Source: an uncultured Corynebacterium sp. (GTDB taxonomy: Bacteria; Actinomycetota; Actinomycetes; Mycobacteriales; Mycobacteriaceae). From it: a stretch of 64,000 nt of DNA. Under the pieces are notes generated by a model. The model was not told the origin of the DNA. It saw only the letters and a list, made by a program, of their open reading frames with translations, and did not search any database. Where the stretch lies: NCBI RefSeq assembly GCF_946998835.1, contig NZ_CAMQAZ010000007.1:37542-101541 (forward strand), in the 5' to 3' direction. The position numbers were made by a program, and so were the translations under genes. Shown here piece after piece: positions 44,449-50,572 of this stretch (position 1 is the stretch's first letter; each line of letters begins with the position of its first letter).

Positions 44449-44784
44449 CTATTCCGCGATGGCACGCACTTCGACGGCCTGCGCGCACGCCTCCGCGGCT
44501 TCGTAGGCCAGATTGATGGCCTCTTGCTCGTCTGCAACGTCGACGATCCAGAAAGCCGAGGGGAACGTCATCGAGTTGTAGTACGGCAAATCGCTGTGCG
44601 AACCATCCGGCAACACCGTCATGGCCTGCTCCGGCGGAACTAACCCGCCGGCCATAACCCAGTGGCCCTCGTCCTGCAGCTTCTGATTGAAGCGCCCAAT
44701 GCGTTCGAAGGCAGCGTGCATTTCCTCATCAGAGTCATACGCGTTGATATCTCTGCGGCCATGAACCGTGAAAAAGTACTGCAC
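44449..44784 (-). CDS. YCII-related domain protein
   Basis: A 111-residue protein of the YCII family (ferredoxin-like fold). The start QYFFTVHGRRD, the MAGGLVPPEQAMTV turn and the FPSAFWIVDVADEQEAINLAYEA helix are typical. The family gathers possible small-molecule enzymes and sigma-factor-linked proteins without a defined reaction. The start is GTG 44784, six bases after AGGAG. Converges with the SDR gene. Confidence 0.8.
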   Translation of the reverse strand: MQYFFTVHGRRDINAYDSDEEMHAAFERIGRFNQKLQDEGHWVMAGGLVPPEQAMTVLPDGSHSDLPYYNSMTFPSAFWIVDVADEQEAINLAYEAAEACAQAVEVRAIAE

Positions 44785-44888
44785 ACCAAGCTCCTGAGTT
44801 TCGTTTTGCTAAGTGTAACAGATTGGGCAGATTTGGCACCGGGATGTTTTGGGGAATTTGGAGGTTTGGTTGCTGTTTACCCCTTTGA

Positions 44889-45086
44889 CCGAGGTGGTAC
44901 TACAGGCGGTACCATCAAAGGTGTGGGGACAAAATAGAAAAAGCGCGGGGCAATCATGAAACATACAAAACACCATGGCGCGGCGACCCTCGAGTCAACA
45001 TTCAAAATCGACATGGGAAAGCAAAGCCCTACCAGGTCAATCAAGTACTAGACGCCGTCGACAAACATCTACTCGAAGGAAAATAA
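44889..45086 (+). pseudogene. HicA-like toxin remnant without a start
   Basis: A 65-codon open stretch after a TGA ends two bases before the hicB ATG, the spacing expected of a hicAB pair. The tail KIEKARGNHETYKTP, then RVNIQNRHGKAKPYQ and NQVLDAVDKHLLEG, resembles the RGxH...VPxHxxK pattern of HicA toxins. No ATG, GTG or TTG lies in frame, so the N-terminus is lost or frameshifted. The toxin is probably dead. The match is to remembered family pattern and is not proven. Confidence 0.35.
44895..44914. promoter_or_regulatory. Inverted repeat before the hicAB-like pair
   Basis: TGGTAC (44895-44900) and GTACCA (44909-44914) form a perfect 6-bp inverted repeat around 8 bases. It lies where a HicB antitoxin would be expected to bind its own promoter. 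Confidence 0.3.
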
Positions 45087-45088
45087 CA

Positions 45089-45424
45089 ATGTCTTATCCT
45101 GCTGAAAAGTACACCTACCAGGTCTTCTGGTCAGAATCTGATCAAGAATATGTGGCGACGGTACTGGAGTTTCCTTCACTGTCGTGGGTAGCTGAAAACT
45201 CGTCGGAAGCGGAACAAAAACTTCGAGACCTCGTTACTGAAGTTCTTATGGATATGGAAGCCTCCGACGAAGCAGTCCCAGAGCCCTTCGGTCACCGTTC
45301 CTACTCGGGGCGATTCAACGTCCGAATCCCCAGTTCACTGCACCGGAAACTGGCAATGGCAGCTGCCCGCGAAGGAGTCTCGCTCAATGCTTACGTAGCG
45401 CAGACACTCGCAGGCGCTGAGTAG
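45089..45424 (+). CDS. HicB-family antitoxin
   Basis: A 111-residue protein. Residues about 8-70 form the partial RNase H-like HicB fold (YQVFWSESDQEYVATVLEFPSLSWVAENSSEAE split around its strands), and residues about 70-111 form an Arc/ribbon-helix-helix DNA-binding part (FNVRIPSSLHRKLAMAAAREGVS). HicB neutralises HicA, an mRNA-cutting toxin, and represses the operon. The upstream partner looks degraded, so this may be a retained orphan antitoxin. Start follows GAAGGA. Sits at the left edge of the CRISPR region. Confidence 0.75.
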   Translation: MSYPAEKYTYQVFWSESDQEYVATVLEFPSLSWVAENSSEAEQKLRDLVTEVLMDMEASDEAVPEPFGHRSYSGRFNVRIPSSLHRKLAMAAAREGVSLNAYVAQTLAGAE

Positions 45425-45558
45425 GTATTAATTCGGCCTTCTGCGATTGGCGACTAGCCCAATACCGTCGAGAAAGTCCAGCACCTGCTGCCCAAGATTT
45501 TCAAGGTGAACGCCCCTGATGGAATTGCGCTCATGTCTGCTTTACGAGCGCTATACGA

Positions 45559-45708
45559 TTAAGAAATACCCCTATCTAAGTGGGGAAACACAATATTTAC
45601 TGCTACGGCATAGGTAATACCCGCAGCGAAGATCGTCCATGCTAGTGGGCTGGCATCGAAGTAAATGAGCGCTGCACCGATAACGACGTAAAAGACGATG
45701 TCTCGCAC
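45559..45708 (-). CDS. Small two-helix membrane protein, not recognised
   Basis: A 49-residue frame from GTG 45708, preceded by AAAGGG at six bases. It reads as genuine protein: RDIVFYVVIGAALIYFDA is one hydrophobic helix and LAWTIFAAGITYAVAVNIVF another, then a short polar end. No family is recognised. Lies on the minus strand, 31 bp downstream of a decayed CRISPR-type repeat (45740-45767). It could be a small holin-like or regulatory membrane peptide, or the end of a lost larger gene. Confidence 0.4.
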   Translation of the reverse strand: MRDIVFYVVIGAALIYFDASPLAWTIFAAGITYAVAVNIVFPHLDRGIS

Positions 45709-45739
45709 CGCTTGCCCTTTCGGTTGAGTGAATACATTG

Positions 45740-45767
45740 GGAACATTCCGCGCTTACGCGGGAAACC
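45740..45767. repeat. Decayed solitary CRISPR-type repeat
   Basis: GGAACATTCCGCGCTTACGC and the following bases match the 28-bp array repeat with several changes, yet a CCGCG/CGCGG hairpin around CTTA is kept. No second copy lies 61 bp to either side. So it is a lone copy 1.2 kb left of the main array. Confidence 0.6.
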
Positions 45768-45940
45768 ATCACGGTTGTCTTCCAGGTCATCCAAGTTTGG
45801 CAGAAACGGAAACCGAGATACAAGGATAAAACACCGCAAATAGCCCAGCGGGACTGGATACCCAAATTACCCAGCCCTACGGGGTTTCCCCTTCACGATA
45901 CCCCAAAAGGAGCAATGCCATGAACAATAAAGGGCGCACA

Positions 45941-45968
45941 AGAATATCCCCGCTGACACGGAGAAAAC
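45941..45968. repeat. Decayed solitary CRISPR-type repeat
   Basis: This copy matches the array repeat in 23 of 28 positions (changes at positions 1, 5, 15, 18 and 22). It ends 12 bp before the stop codon of the Aca2-like gene at 45981. A Shine-Dalgarno and ATG (45920) read straight into it, perhaps the stub of a cut gene. No neighbours at 61-bp spacing. Confidence 0.65.
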
Positions 45969-45980
45969 TCGGAAACGGTG

Positions 45981-46328
45981 CTACAGAATCTGAAAGCCAA
46001 ATCCAGCAGCGGTCAGCGCGATACAGCAGTGGCCGAGCAGCGCTTCATGCTCCGACCGTGACAGGCCGGTGGCTGCCATGCACTCCGCGTCGTCCGCATA
46101 GCGGACCAGGGTAGCCGCTCCTAGCTGCTCGGCCATATCGAGTACATCTGCTACTCGGTCGACGTAGAGCCCGATACGGTCGGTCACCCACTCGGCGACA
46201 TCGTTGGGCGGGGTGTGGGTGGATTCCCAGCGCTGTGCGGTGCGGTGGTTTACTTCGAAAATTTGCGCGATGTCGACTGTGGTGAGCCCCAGGGCTCTGC
46301 GCTGGATGCGTAGCTCTGTCGGTGTCAT
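45981..46328 (-). CDS. Helix-turn-helix protein of DUF1870/Aca2-like layout
   Basis: A 115-residue protein. Residues 1-45 form an XRE-type helix-turn-helix (ELRIQRRALGLTTVDIAQI, then VNHRTAQRWESTHTPPNDV). Residues about 50-115 form a helical domain with LVRYADDAECMAATG and HEALLGHCCIALTAAG. This order, HTH with WES and a P-x-DV turn, then a RYAD-like strand and a small-residue helix, is what I remember for DUF1870 proteins including the anti-CRISPR-associated repressor Aca2. AGGAGA precedes ATG 46328. It fills nearly all of the DNA between two decayed repeats (45968 and 46386). Aca2 kinship needs a profile search. Confidence 0.65.
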   Translation of the reverse strand: MTPTELRIQRRALGLTTVDIAQIFEVNHRTAQRWESTHTPPNDVAEWVTDRIGLYVDRVADVLDMAEQLGAATLVRYADDAECMAATGLSRSEHEALLGHCCIALTAAGFGFQIL

Positions 46329-46385
46329 GAGGTCTCCTAAGATATGAGTAGGCCCCGCTCTGTGTCGGGGGGGTGATTAGTCATC

Positions 46386-46474
46386 GGACCATCTCCGCTT
46401 ACGCAGGGAAAACCCGCCCAACGCTGCAGATTGGCACCCGTGCCCAGGAACATCCCCGCTTACGCGGGGAAAAC
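46386..46474. CRISPR. Two-repeat mini array
   Basis: A 28-bp repeat with three changes (46386-46413), one 33-bp spacer (46414-46446) and a perfect repeat (46447-46474). Spacing of 61 bp equals the main array. The repeat type is I-E-like: GGAACATCCCCGC, a TTAC loop, then GCGGGGAAAAC. It is parted from the main array by 495 bp that carry two small genes. Confidence 0.85.
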
Positions 46475-46511
46475 GACGCGCCACCCATAACCGCGTAATT
46501 TCTTGTATTTT

Positions 46512-46757
46512 TTAATGCTTGCCATGGCTGGTGGGGTGGTTTTTGACGGGTGAGCCTGGTCGGTTTTGGTGCCAGGTTTTGATTTCTTCGGCGTCCCAGA
46601 GTGGTGTTCTGCCGTCGAGGTGGGCGACTGGTTCTGGGGTGCGGTGGTTGGCTACATAGTTTGTCCAGGTGCGTGGCGTGATGCCGACGTGGGTGGCGCA
46701 GTCTGTGACGCGCCAGAGTTCACGGCCGGTATCGGTGTCGATGATGGTGGGGCGCAT
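46512..46757 (-). CDS. Excisionase/AlpA-like small DNA-binding protein
   Basis: An 81-residue protein with a MerR/excisionase-type winged helix: ELWRVTDCATHVGITPRTWTNYV, then GRTPLWDAEEIKTWHQNRPG. Such proteins direct site-specific recombination or regulate mobile elements. ATG 46757 overlaps the stop of the small membrane protein gene (TAATG), so translation is coupled. The codons upstream of 46757 in this frame lack pattern. Suggests DNA from a phage or integrative element between CRISPR repeats. Confidence 0.7.
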   Translation of the reverse strand: MRPTIIDTDTGRELWRVTDCATHVGITPRTWTNYVANHRTPEPVAHLDGRTPLWDAEEIKTWHQNRPGSPVKNHPTSHGKH

Positions 46758-46903
46758 TAGGAGATGTTCTTTCGGTTGATGATAGCGGCGCGGGTGTCGA
46801 GTATGAGGGCCCAGATTGTGCAGGCTGAGACAATTCCGATGGCCCATGGTGCGGCGCCTGTGATTATGAGGGTGATGGTAAGGATTGTGAGTAGTGCTGT
46901 CAT
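46757..46903 (-). CDS. Small membrane protein of 48 residues
   Basis: ATG 46903 follows AAGGAG at seven bases, one of the best ribosome sites in the region. The product is nearly all hydrophobic: LLTILTITLIITGAAPWAIG and IVSACTIWALILD make two helices, with a short basic end (RAAIINRKNIS). Its TAA overlaps the ATG of the excisionase-like gene. No family recognised; small membrane peptides of this kind accompany excisionase-like genes in mobile elements. It is not obvious in standard gene calls because of its size. Confidence 0.6.
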   Translation of the reverse strand: MTALLTILTITLIITGAAPWAIGIVSACTIWALILDTRAAIINRKNIS

Positions 46904-46937
46904 GGTGAACTCCTTTTAGTAGCGTGTGGGGTGAGAC

Positions 46938-46962
46938 CCCGGCCACCCTTCTCGTGGCCGGG
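46938..46962. promoter_or_regulatory. Strong hairpin at the left border of the main CRISPR array
   Basis: CCCGGCCAC (46938-46946) and GTGGCCGGG (46954-46962) form a perfect 9-bp stem with a 7-base loop, ending seven bases before the first repeat. Neither strand has a T-run right after it. It could be a transcription stop for the minus-strand genes, a boundary left by insertion, or a leader element. Confidence 0.4.
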
Positions 46963-46969
46963 ATTTCAC

Positions 46970-47241
46970 GGAACATCCCCGCTTACGCGGGGAAAACGGC
47001 GAAATCGTTGCCTTTTTCGGTGCGGTGCTCGGAACATCCCCGCTTACGCGGGGAAAACCGCTCCATCGGCACTTGGCCGTTGCCAGACAAAGGAACATCC
47101 CCGCTTACGCGGGGAAAACTGCGCGCCACTGCCGGGCGATGTCGGAGAGTTCGGAACATCCCCGCTTACGCGGGGAAAACCGTCTGTGTCCTGAGCGGGA
47201 TTGTCCAGACTGAGGAACATCCCCGCTTACGCGGGGAAAAC
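46970..47241. CRISPR. CRISPR array, type I-E-like, five repeats
   Basis: Five identical 28-bp repeats at 46970, 47031, 47092, 47153 and 47214, each followed by a 33-bp spacer except the last. The repeat begins GGAACATCCCCGC, has a 6-bp CCCCGC/GCGGGG stem around TTAC, and ends GAAAAC, which fits type I-E of actinobacteria. No cas1, cas2, cas3 or Cascade gene is in the window. Spacer matches cannot be tested here. Decayed copies all lie to the left, so that side is probably the old (trailer) end. Confidence 0.95.
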
Positions 47242-47331
47242 CAAGGCGATAAGACCTACACTACAGCCACGCCCATTCCCGGCCACCTCGTGCGCAACTA
47301 TCCGTCGTCAAGCCCGCGTACCCTCGAACAC

Positions 47332-48369
47332 ATGGCTTATCCAGACGTGTACCGCGCCGATGACAACCGCTACGAAACGATGCCGTACAACCGCTCCGGC
47401 AGTACGGGCCTGAAACTTCCAGCCATTACGCTGGGGCTTTGGCATAACTTTGGTGATGACCGGCCGCTCGAGACGCAGCGCGAGATTCTGCGCACTGCGT
47501 TCGACCACGGCGTCACGCACTTCGACCTCGCCAACAATTACGGCCCACCGCAGGGTTCTGCGGAGGCAAACTTCGGTCGCATTATGGCCAAGGATTTCGC
47601 TCCCTACCGCGATGAAATGATCATTTCCTCCAAGGCCGGTTGGTACATGCAGGAAGGCCCCTACGGTTTCGGTGGCTCGCGGAAATACCTCGTGGCCAGC
47701 TGCGATGCCTCGCTGAAGCGCATGGGCCTGGATTATGTGGACATTTTCTACCACCACCGCCCCGACCCGGATACGCCTATCGAGGAAACCATCGCCGCCC
47801 TCGACTTCCTCGTCCGCTCGGGTCGCGCGCTCTACGTCGGCGTCAGCTCCTACTCCCCCGAGCTCACTCGCCGTGCACAGAAAATCGCGCGTGAACTGGG
47901 CACACCGCTGACCATTCACCAGCCGAGCTACTCCATGTTCAACCGTTGGATTGAGGACGAGCTGCTGGAAACCTGCGCCGACGAAGGCATGGGCGTCATC
48001 GCCTTTTCCGCGCTTGCGCAGGGTCTTCTCACCGACCGCTACTTGGACGGCGTGCCGGAGTCCTCGCGTCTCGGGGCGCACAAGATGAACTCGGGGTTCC
48101 TCAACGACGACACGCTCACCGCCATCCGCAAGCTCAACGCCATTGCTTTACGACGAGGCCAGTCCCTGGCACAGATGGCCATTTCGTGGGTTCTCCGCCG
48201 TGACGAAGTGACCTCGGCCCTGATTGGTGCATCGTCGGTGGAGCAGCTGAAAAACAGCCTCGGAGCTCTGGACGCTGCACCGTTTAGCGTTGAAGAACTC
48301 GCGGAGATCGACAAGTGGGCCGTTGACCGCGGGATTAATCAGTGGCAGGGCGCTACGGATTCTGTGTAA
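47332..48369 (+). CDS. Aldo-keto reductase (YghZ/L-glyceraldehyde 3-phosphate reductase-like)
   Basis: A 345-residue NADPH-dependent TIM-barrel reductase. The catalytic tetrad is seen: Asp in HFDLANNYG with its Tyr (about residue 70), Lys in IISSKAG (about 100) and His in YHHRPD (about 142). The C-terminal LIGASSVEQLKNSLGAL binds NADP. The N-terminal MPYNRSGSTGLKLPAITLGLWHNFG is the YghZ/Gpr signature. I start it at ATG 47332: TACCCT at 47319-47324 is placed for a leaderless start. The frame stays open leftward through the CRISPR array, but those codons are repeat and spacer. Confidence 0.9.
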   Translation: MAYPDVYRADDNRYETMPYNRSGSTGLKLPAITLGLWHNFGDDRPLETQREILRTAFDHGVTHFDLANNYGPPQGSAEANFGRIMAKDFAPYRDEMIISSKAGWYMQEGPYGFGGSRKYLVASCDASLKRMGLDYVDIFYHHRPDPDTPIEETIAALDFLVRSGRALYVGVSSYSPELTRRAQKIARELGTPLTIHQPSYSMFNRWIEDELLETCADEGMGVIAFSALAQGLLTDRYLDGVPESSRLGAHKMNSGFLNDDTLTAIRKLNAIALRRGQSLAQMAISWVLRRDEVTSALIGASSVEQLKNSLGALDAAPFSVEELAEIDKWAVDRGINQWQGATDSV

Positions 48370-48389
48370 GACCTTTTCCACACAACTTG

Positions 48390-48415
48390 GGGGTTGCACT
48401 TATATTCGCAACCCC
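48390..48415. promoter_or_regulatory. Inverted repeat spanning a -10-like box before the PIN antitoxin gene
   Basis: GGGGTTGC (48390-48397) and GCAACCCC (48408-48415) form a perfect 8-bp inverted repeat. A TATATT box (48401-48406) lies in its centre. This is a likely autoregulatory operator for the antitoxin starting at 48462. Confidence 0.45.
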
Positions 48416-48461
48416 GTAGTGTCCGAGATAACCGGACGATGCACACAGAAGGGAGCTCACC

Positions 48462-48860
48462 ATGACAGCCAACACGCTTCACCTTAGCGCTGACGACGCC
48501 CAGGTTATTAACGCATTTCACCGCCAGCTCAATGGTGCTCCCGCGAAGATTTCTTCCAAGAGTGGCGCCGAAGCGCCCGACGCACTTATTCAGATTCTGA
48601 ATGAAGTTCTGCGTGCAGTAGCGGAAGGAAGAACAGTGAGCATTGCACAGCTACCGGAGCAGATTACTACCAGCACGGCAGCCTCCCTCCTCGGAGTATC
48701 TCGCCCGACAGTTATGAAGTACATCCGCCAGGGCAAACTTAACGCTTCGAAAGTAGGATCTCACCACCGCCTTAGCGCATCTGAAGTACTTTCCTTTCAG
48801 GAGCGGCGCAAACAGCAAATGCGGGAATCGGTTTTCGAAGTCCTCGATTTAGAGAACTAG
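48462..48860 (+). CDS. Antitoxin with excisionase-type DNA-binding domain
   Basis: A 132-residue protein. Residues about 60-112 form a MerR/excisionase-type helix-turn-helix (TTSTAASLLGVSRPTVMKYIRQGKL split, then SHHRLSASEVLSFQ). The N-terminal half is helical and the last 20 residues are likely the toxin-binding tail. It is followed by a PIN-domain gene 29 bp downstream, the usual order of such pairs. GGGAGC precedes the ATG. Appears intact. Confidence 0.75.
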   Translation: MTANTLHLSADDAQVINAFHRQLNGAPAKISSKSGAEAPDALIQILNEVLRAVAEGRTVSIAQLPEQITTSTAASLLGVSRPTVMKYIRQGKLNASKVGSHHRLSASEVLSFQERRKQQMRESVFEVLDLEN

Positions 48861-48889
48861 ATTGCCTTAAGCGGCACAGGAGGTTAACT

Positions 48890-49507
48890 ATGATTCGCCC
48901 TGGGGATTCCACTGATAACTACACTCCTGTGCCCAACTCCGTCCTCCCGGATGCCAATATTTAGTTTTCCGCAACATTGCATGCCTGGTTCGGATTACTC
49001 GCAGCCGAAACTCTCGGCAGTTGGAGTTTTCACTGGACAGAGGACATTCTTGCTGAGACTCTTTACCACAAGCGGAGAGAGTATCCAGACTCATCCAGCG
49101 CTCAAATTGAAGCAATTCGCAAGCGACTAATGTCGGTAATACCAGACAATGAAATATCGAATTTTCCGCACGGCGCTTCCGTCAATTATCCCGATATAAA
49201 CGACGCCCACGTTCACAGCGCCGCAATTTATATAAAAATCCAATACATAGTTACTAATGACCGAAAGGGCTTCGTCGATATCTATGACGACCCTGATGAC
49301 TGCCCTTACGAGGTCTATACTGCCGATGAATTTTTGATGCTAGCCGCAGAGTCGACACCTGGAGCGATCGATAAAGTTTTACATCAGCAATTGAATTACT
49401 ACCGCGATAAAGGTAAGCCTTTCAACCTCGTAAAGAGACTCAAAAGCGCTGGTTGTCCAGATTTTTCCGAGTATATTCGTGTACGGCTTCAAGAAGTCGT
49501 CTTCTGA
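48890..49507 (+). pseudogene. PIN-domain toxin gene interrupted by an in-frame TAG
   Basis: AGGAGG and a 6-base spacer precede ATG 48890. The frame runs 24 codons to VLPDANI, where the first catalytic PIN Asp sits, then meets TAG (48962-48964). It continues without another stop for 180 codons: FSATLHAWFGLLAAE, FHWTEDILAETLYHKRREYP split, then YPDINDAHVHSAA with later acidic residues and the IVTNDRKGF strand. These are standard PIN toxin elements. So one nonsense codon parts the catalytic start from the rest. Likely an inactivated ribonuclease toxin; a restart at TTG 48977 would lack the first Asp. Confidence 0.75.
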
Positions 49508-49514
49508 CTCATCA

Positions 49515-50498
49515 CTACAACATCACTATCTCCGGCAGCACATACTCAATCAGCTCATCAATCTGCTCTTCCGCATCCCGTTTAGAGGTGCGGAAGTTGA
49601 TGCTGACGTGATTGATGCCGAGCTGTCGCTGGGATTGCAGCAGTTCGATGAGCTTGTTGCGGCCAAGACGGTACCCGAAGTGGCCACCCTGCGGGGGTGC
49701 GTCGGGGTCTTCATGCAGGTCAATCCACAGTGATTCCAGGAAGGGCTTGAACACGTCCTCACCACACTCCTTGGCCACCGCCTCCTGCCAGTTGGCGATG
49801 TTTTTCTTCTGCATCTCCAGACCTTTGTGGTACATGAACCACCCGTCGGTATGCGCGGCCTTCCACTCCAGGCTCTGCTGACAGGAGCCGGTGGCCAACA
49901 GCGGAACTCGACGTGCCAGCGGCTTGGGCACCACATCGGATCCGCCCATCTTGCCCTCGGACCACCGGATTGGCCGGTAGGTAGTGCTGAGGGCCTTTTC
50001 ATAGACCTCGATGTGCTCGCGGAAACGCTCACCGCGCTTGCCTTTGTCCTGGTTGAAGGCGGGGAATTCCTCGGGTCGGTCGCCGGTGGCGATGCCGAAG
50101 AGGAAACGGCCGTCGGAAAGCCTGTCCAGCGTGGCAGCGCGCTTGGCCATCACCAGCGGATGCTGGAAGGGCACGACGATTGCGCCGGTGCCGAGTGCGA
50201 TGTCAGTGGTGTGTGCGGCGATGTAGCTGAGGTACATCCAGGGGTCGTAGACCTGGCCGACGTCGCCGAACGTTTCCACGCGCAGCGGAATGTCGCGTGC
50301 CCACACCGCCGCGATGCCAGCGCGTTCGGCTTTCTGAATCAGCCGAATCTGATTGCTCAGCGCGTCCTTGGGTTCGGCTTCGGCGTCCTGTTCGATGGGC
50401 AGGCTGAGCCCCACCGTGAGTCGGCCCGGCGCGAATGTGCGCTGGTAACCGGGCAGTTCGTCGATGGGCTTGTCCGAAAGATCAAACAGCGAGCTCAT
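49515..50498 (-). CDS. LLM-class flavin-dependent oxidoreductase
   Basis: A 327-residue luciferase-like TIM barrel. LTVGLSLPIEQD at about 29, AERAGIAAVWARDIPL at about 57, DIALGTGAIVVPFQHPLVMAKRAATLDRLSDGRF in adjoining strands at about 98-132, and FGIATGDRPEEF at about 134 are typical. Uses reduced F420 or FMN; the type is not clear. Converges with the PIN gene. Next to other oxidative enzymes. Confidence 0.85.
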   Translation of the reverse strand: MSSLFDLSDKPIDELPGYQRTFAPGRLTVGLSLPIEQDAEAEPKDALSNQIRLIQKAERAGIAAVWARDIPLRVETFGDVGQVYDPWMYLSYIAAHTTDIALGTGAIVVPFQHPLVMAKRAATLDRLSDGRFLFGIATGDRPEEFPAFNQDKGKRGERFREHIEVYEKALSTTYRPIRWSEGKMGGSDVVPKPLARRVPLLATGSCQQSLEWKAAHTDGWFMYHKGLEMQKKNIANWQEAVAKECGEDVFKPFLESLWIDLHEDPDAPPQGGHFGYRLGRNKLIELLQSQRQLGINHVSINFRTSKRDAEEQIDELIEYVLPEIVML

Positions 50499-50572
50499 GG
50501 TTCTCCACGGTAGTACAGCTGACTTCGCGAAAACCGGGGAATTTTTAGTTTTGCCCAGTGTATTATCGGTGA

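Noticed and set aside
44662..44937. 91-codon frame antisense to the YCII gene and into the hicA region
   Set aside because: Shadow of the YCII gene with no domain; its end lies over the hicAB promoter.
45567..45590. Possible further decayed CRISPR repeat (CCCC...GGGGAAAC)
   Set aside because: Too many changes, an insertion is needed to align it, and it lies inside the end of the small membrane-protein frame.
45920..46114. 64-codon plus-strand frame with a good Shine-Dalgarno
   Set aside because: After ten codons it runs through a decayed repeat and then the antisense of the Aca2-like gene. At most it is the stub of a cut gene.
46924..47331. Long plus-strand frames across the CRISPR array that would extend the aldo-keto reductase or form separate proteins
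   Set aside because: They translate the repeats into recurring NIPAYAGKT, HPRLRGEN and TSPLTRGK units, a well-known artefact of arrays with this repeat. The reductase domain starts only after 47332.
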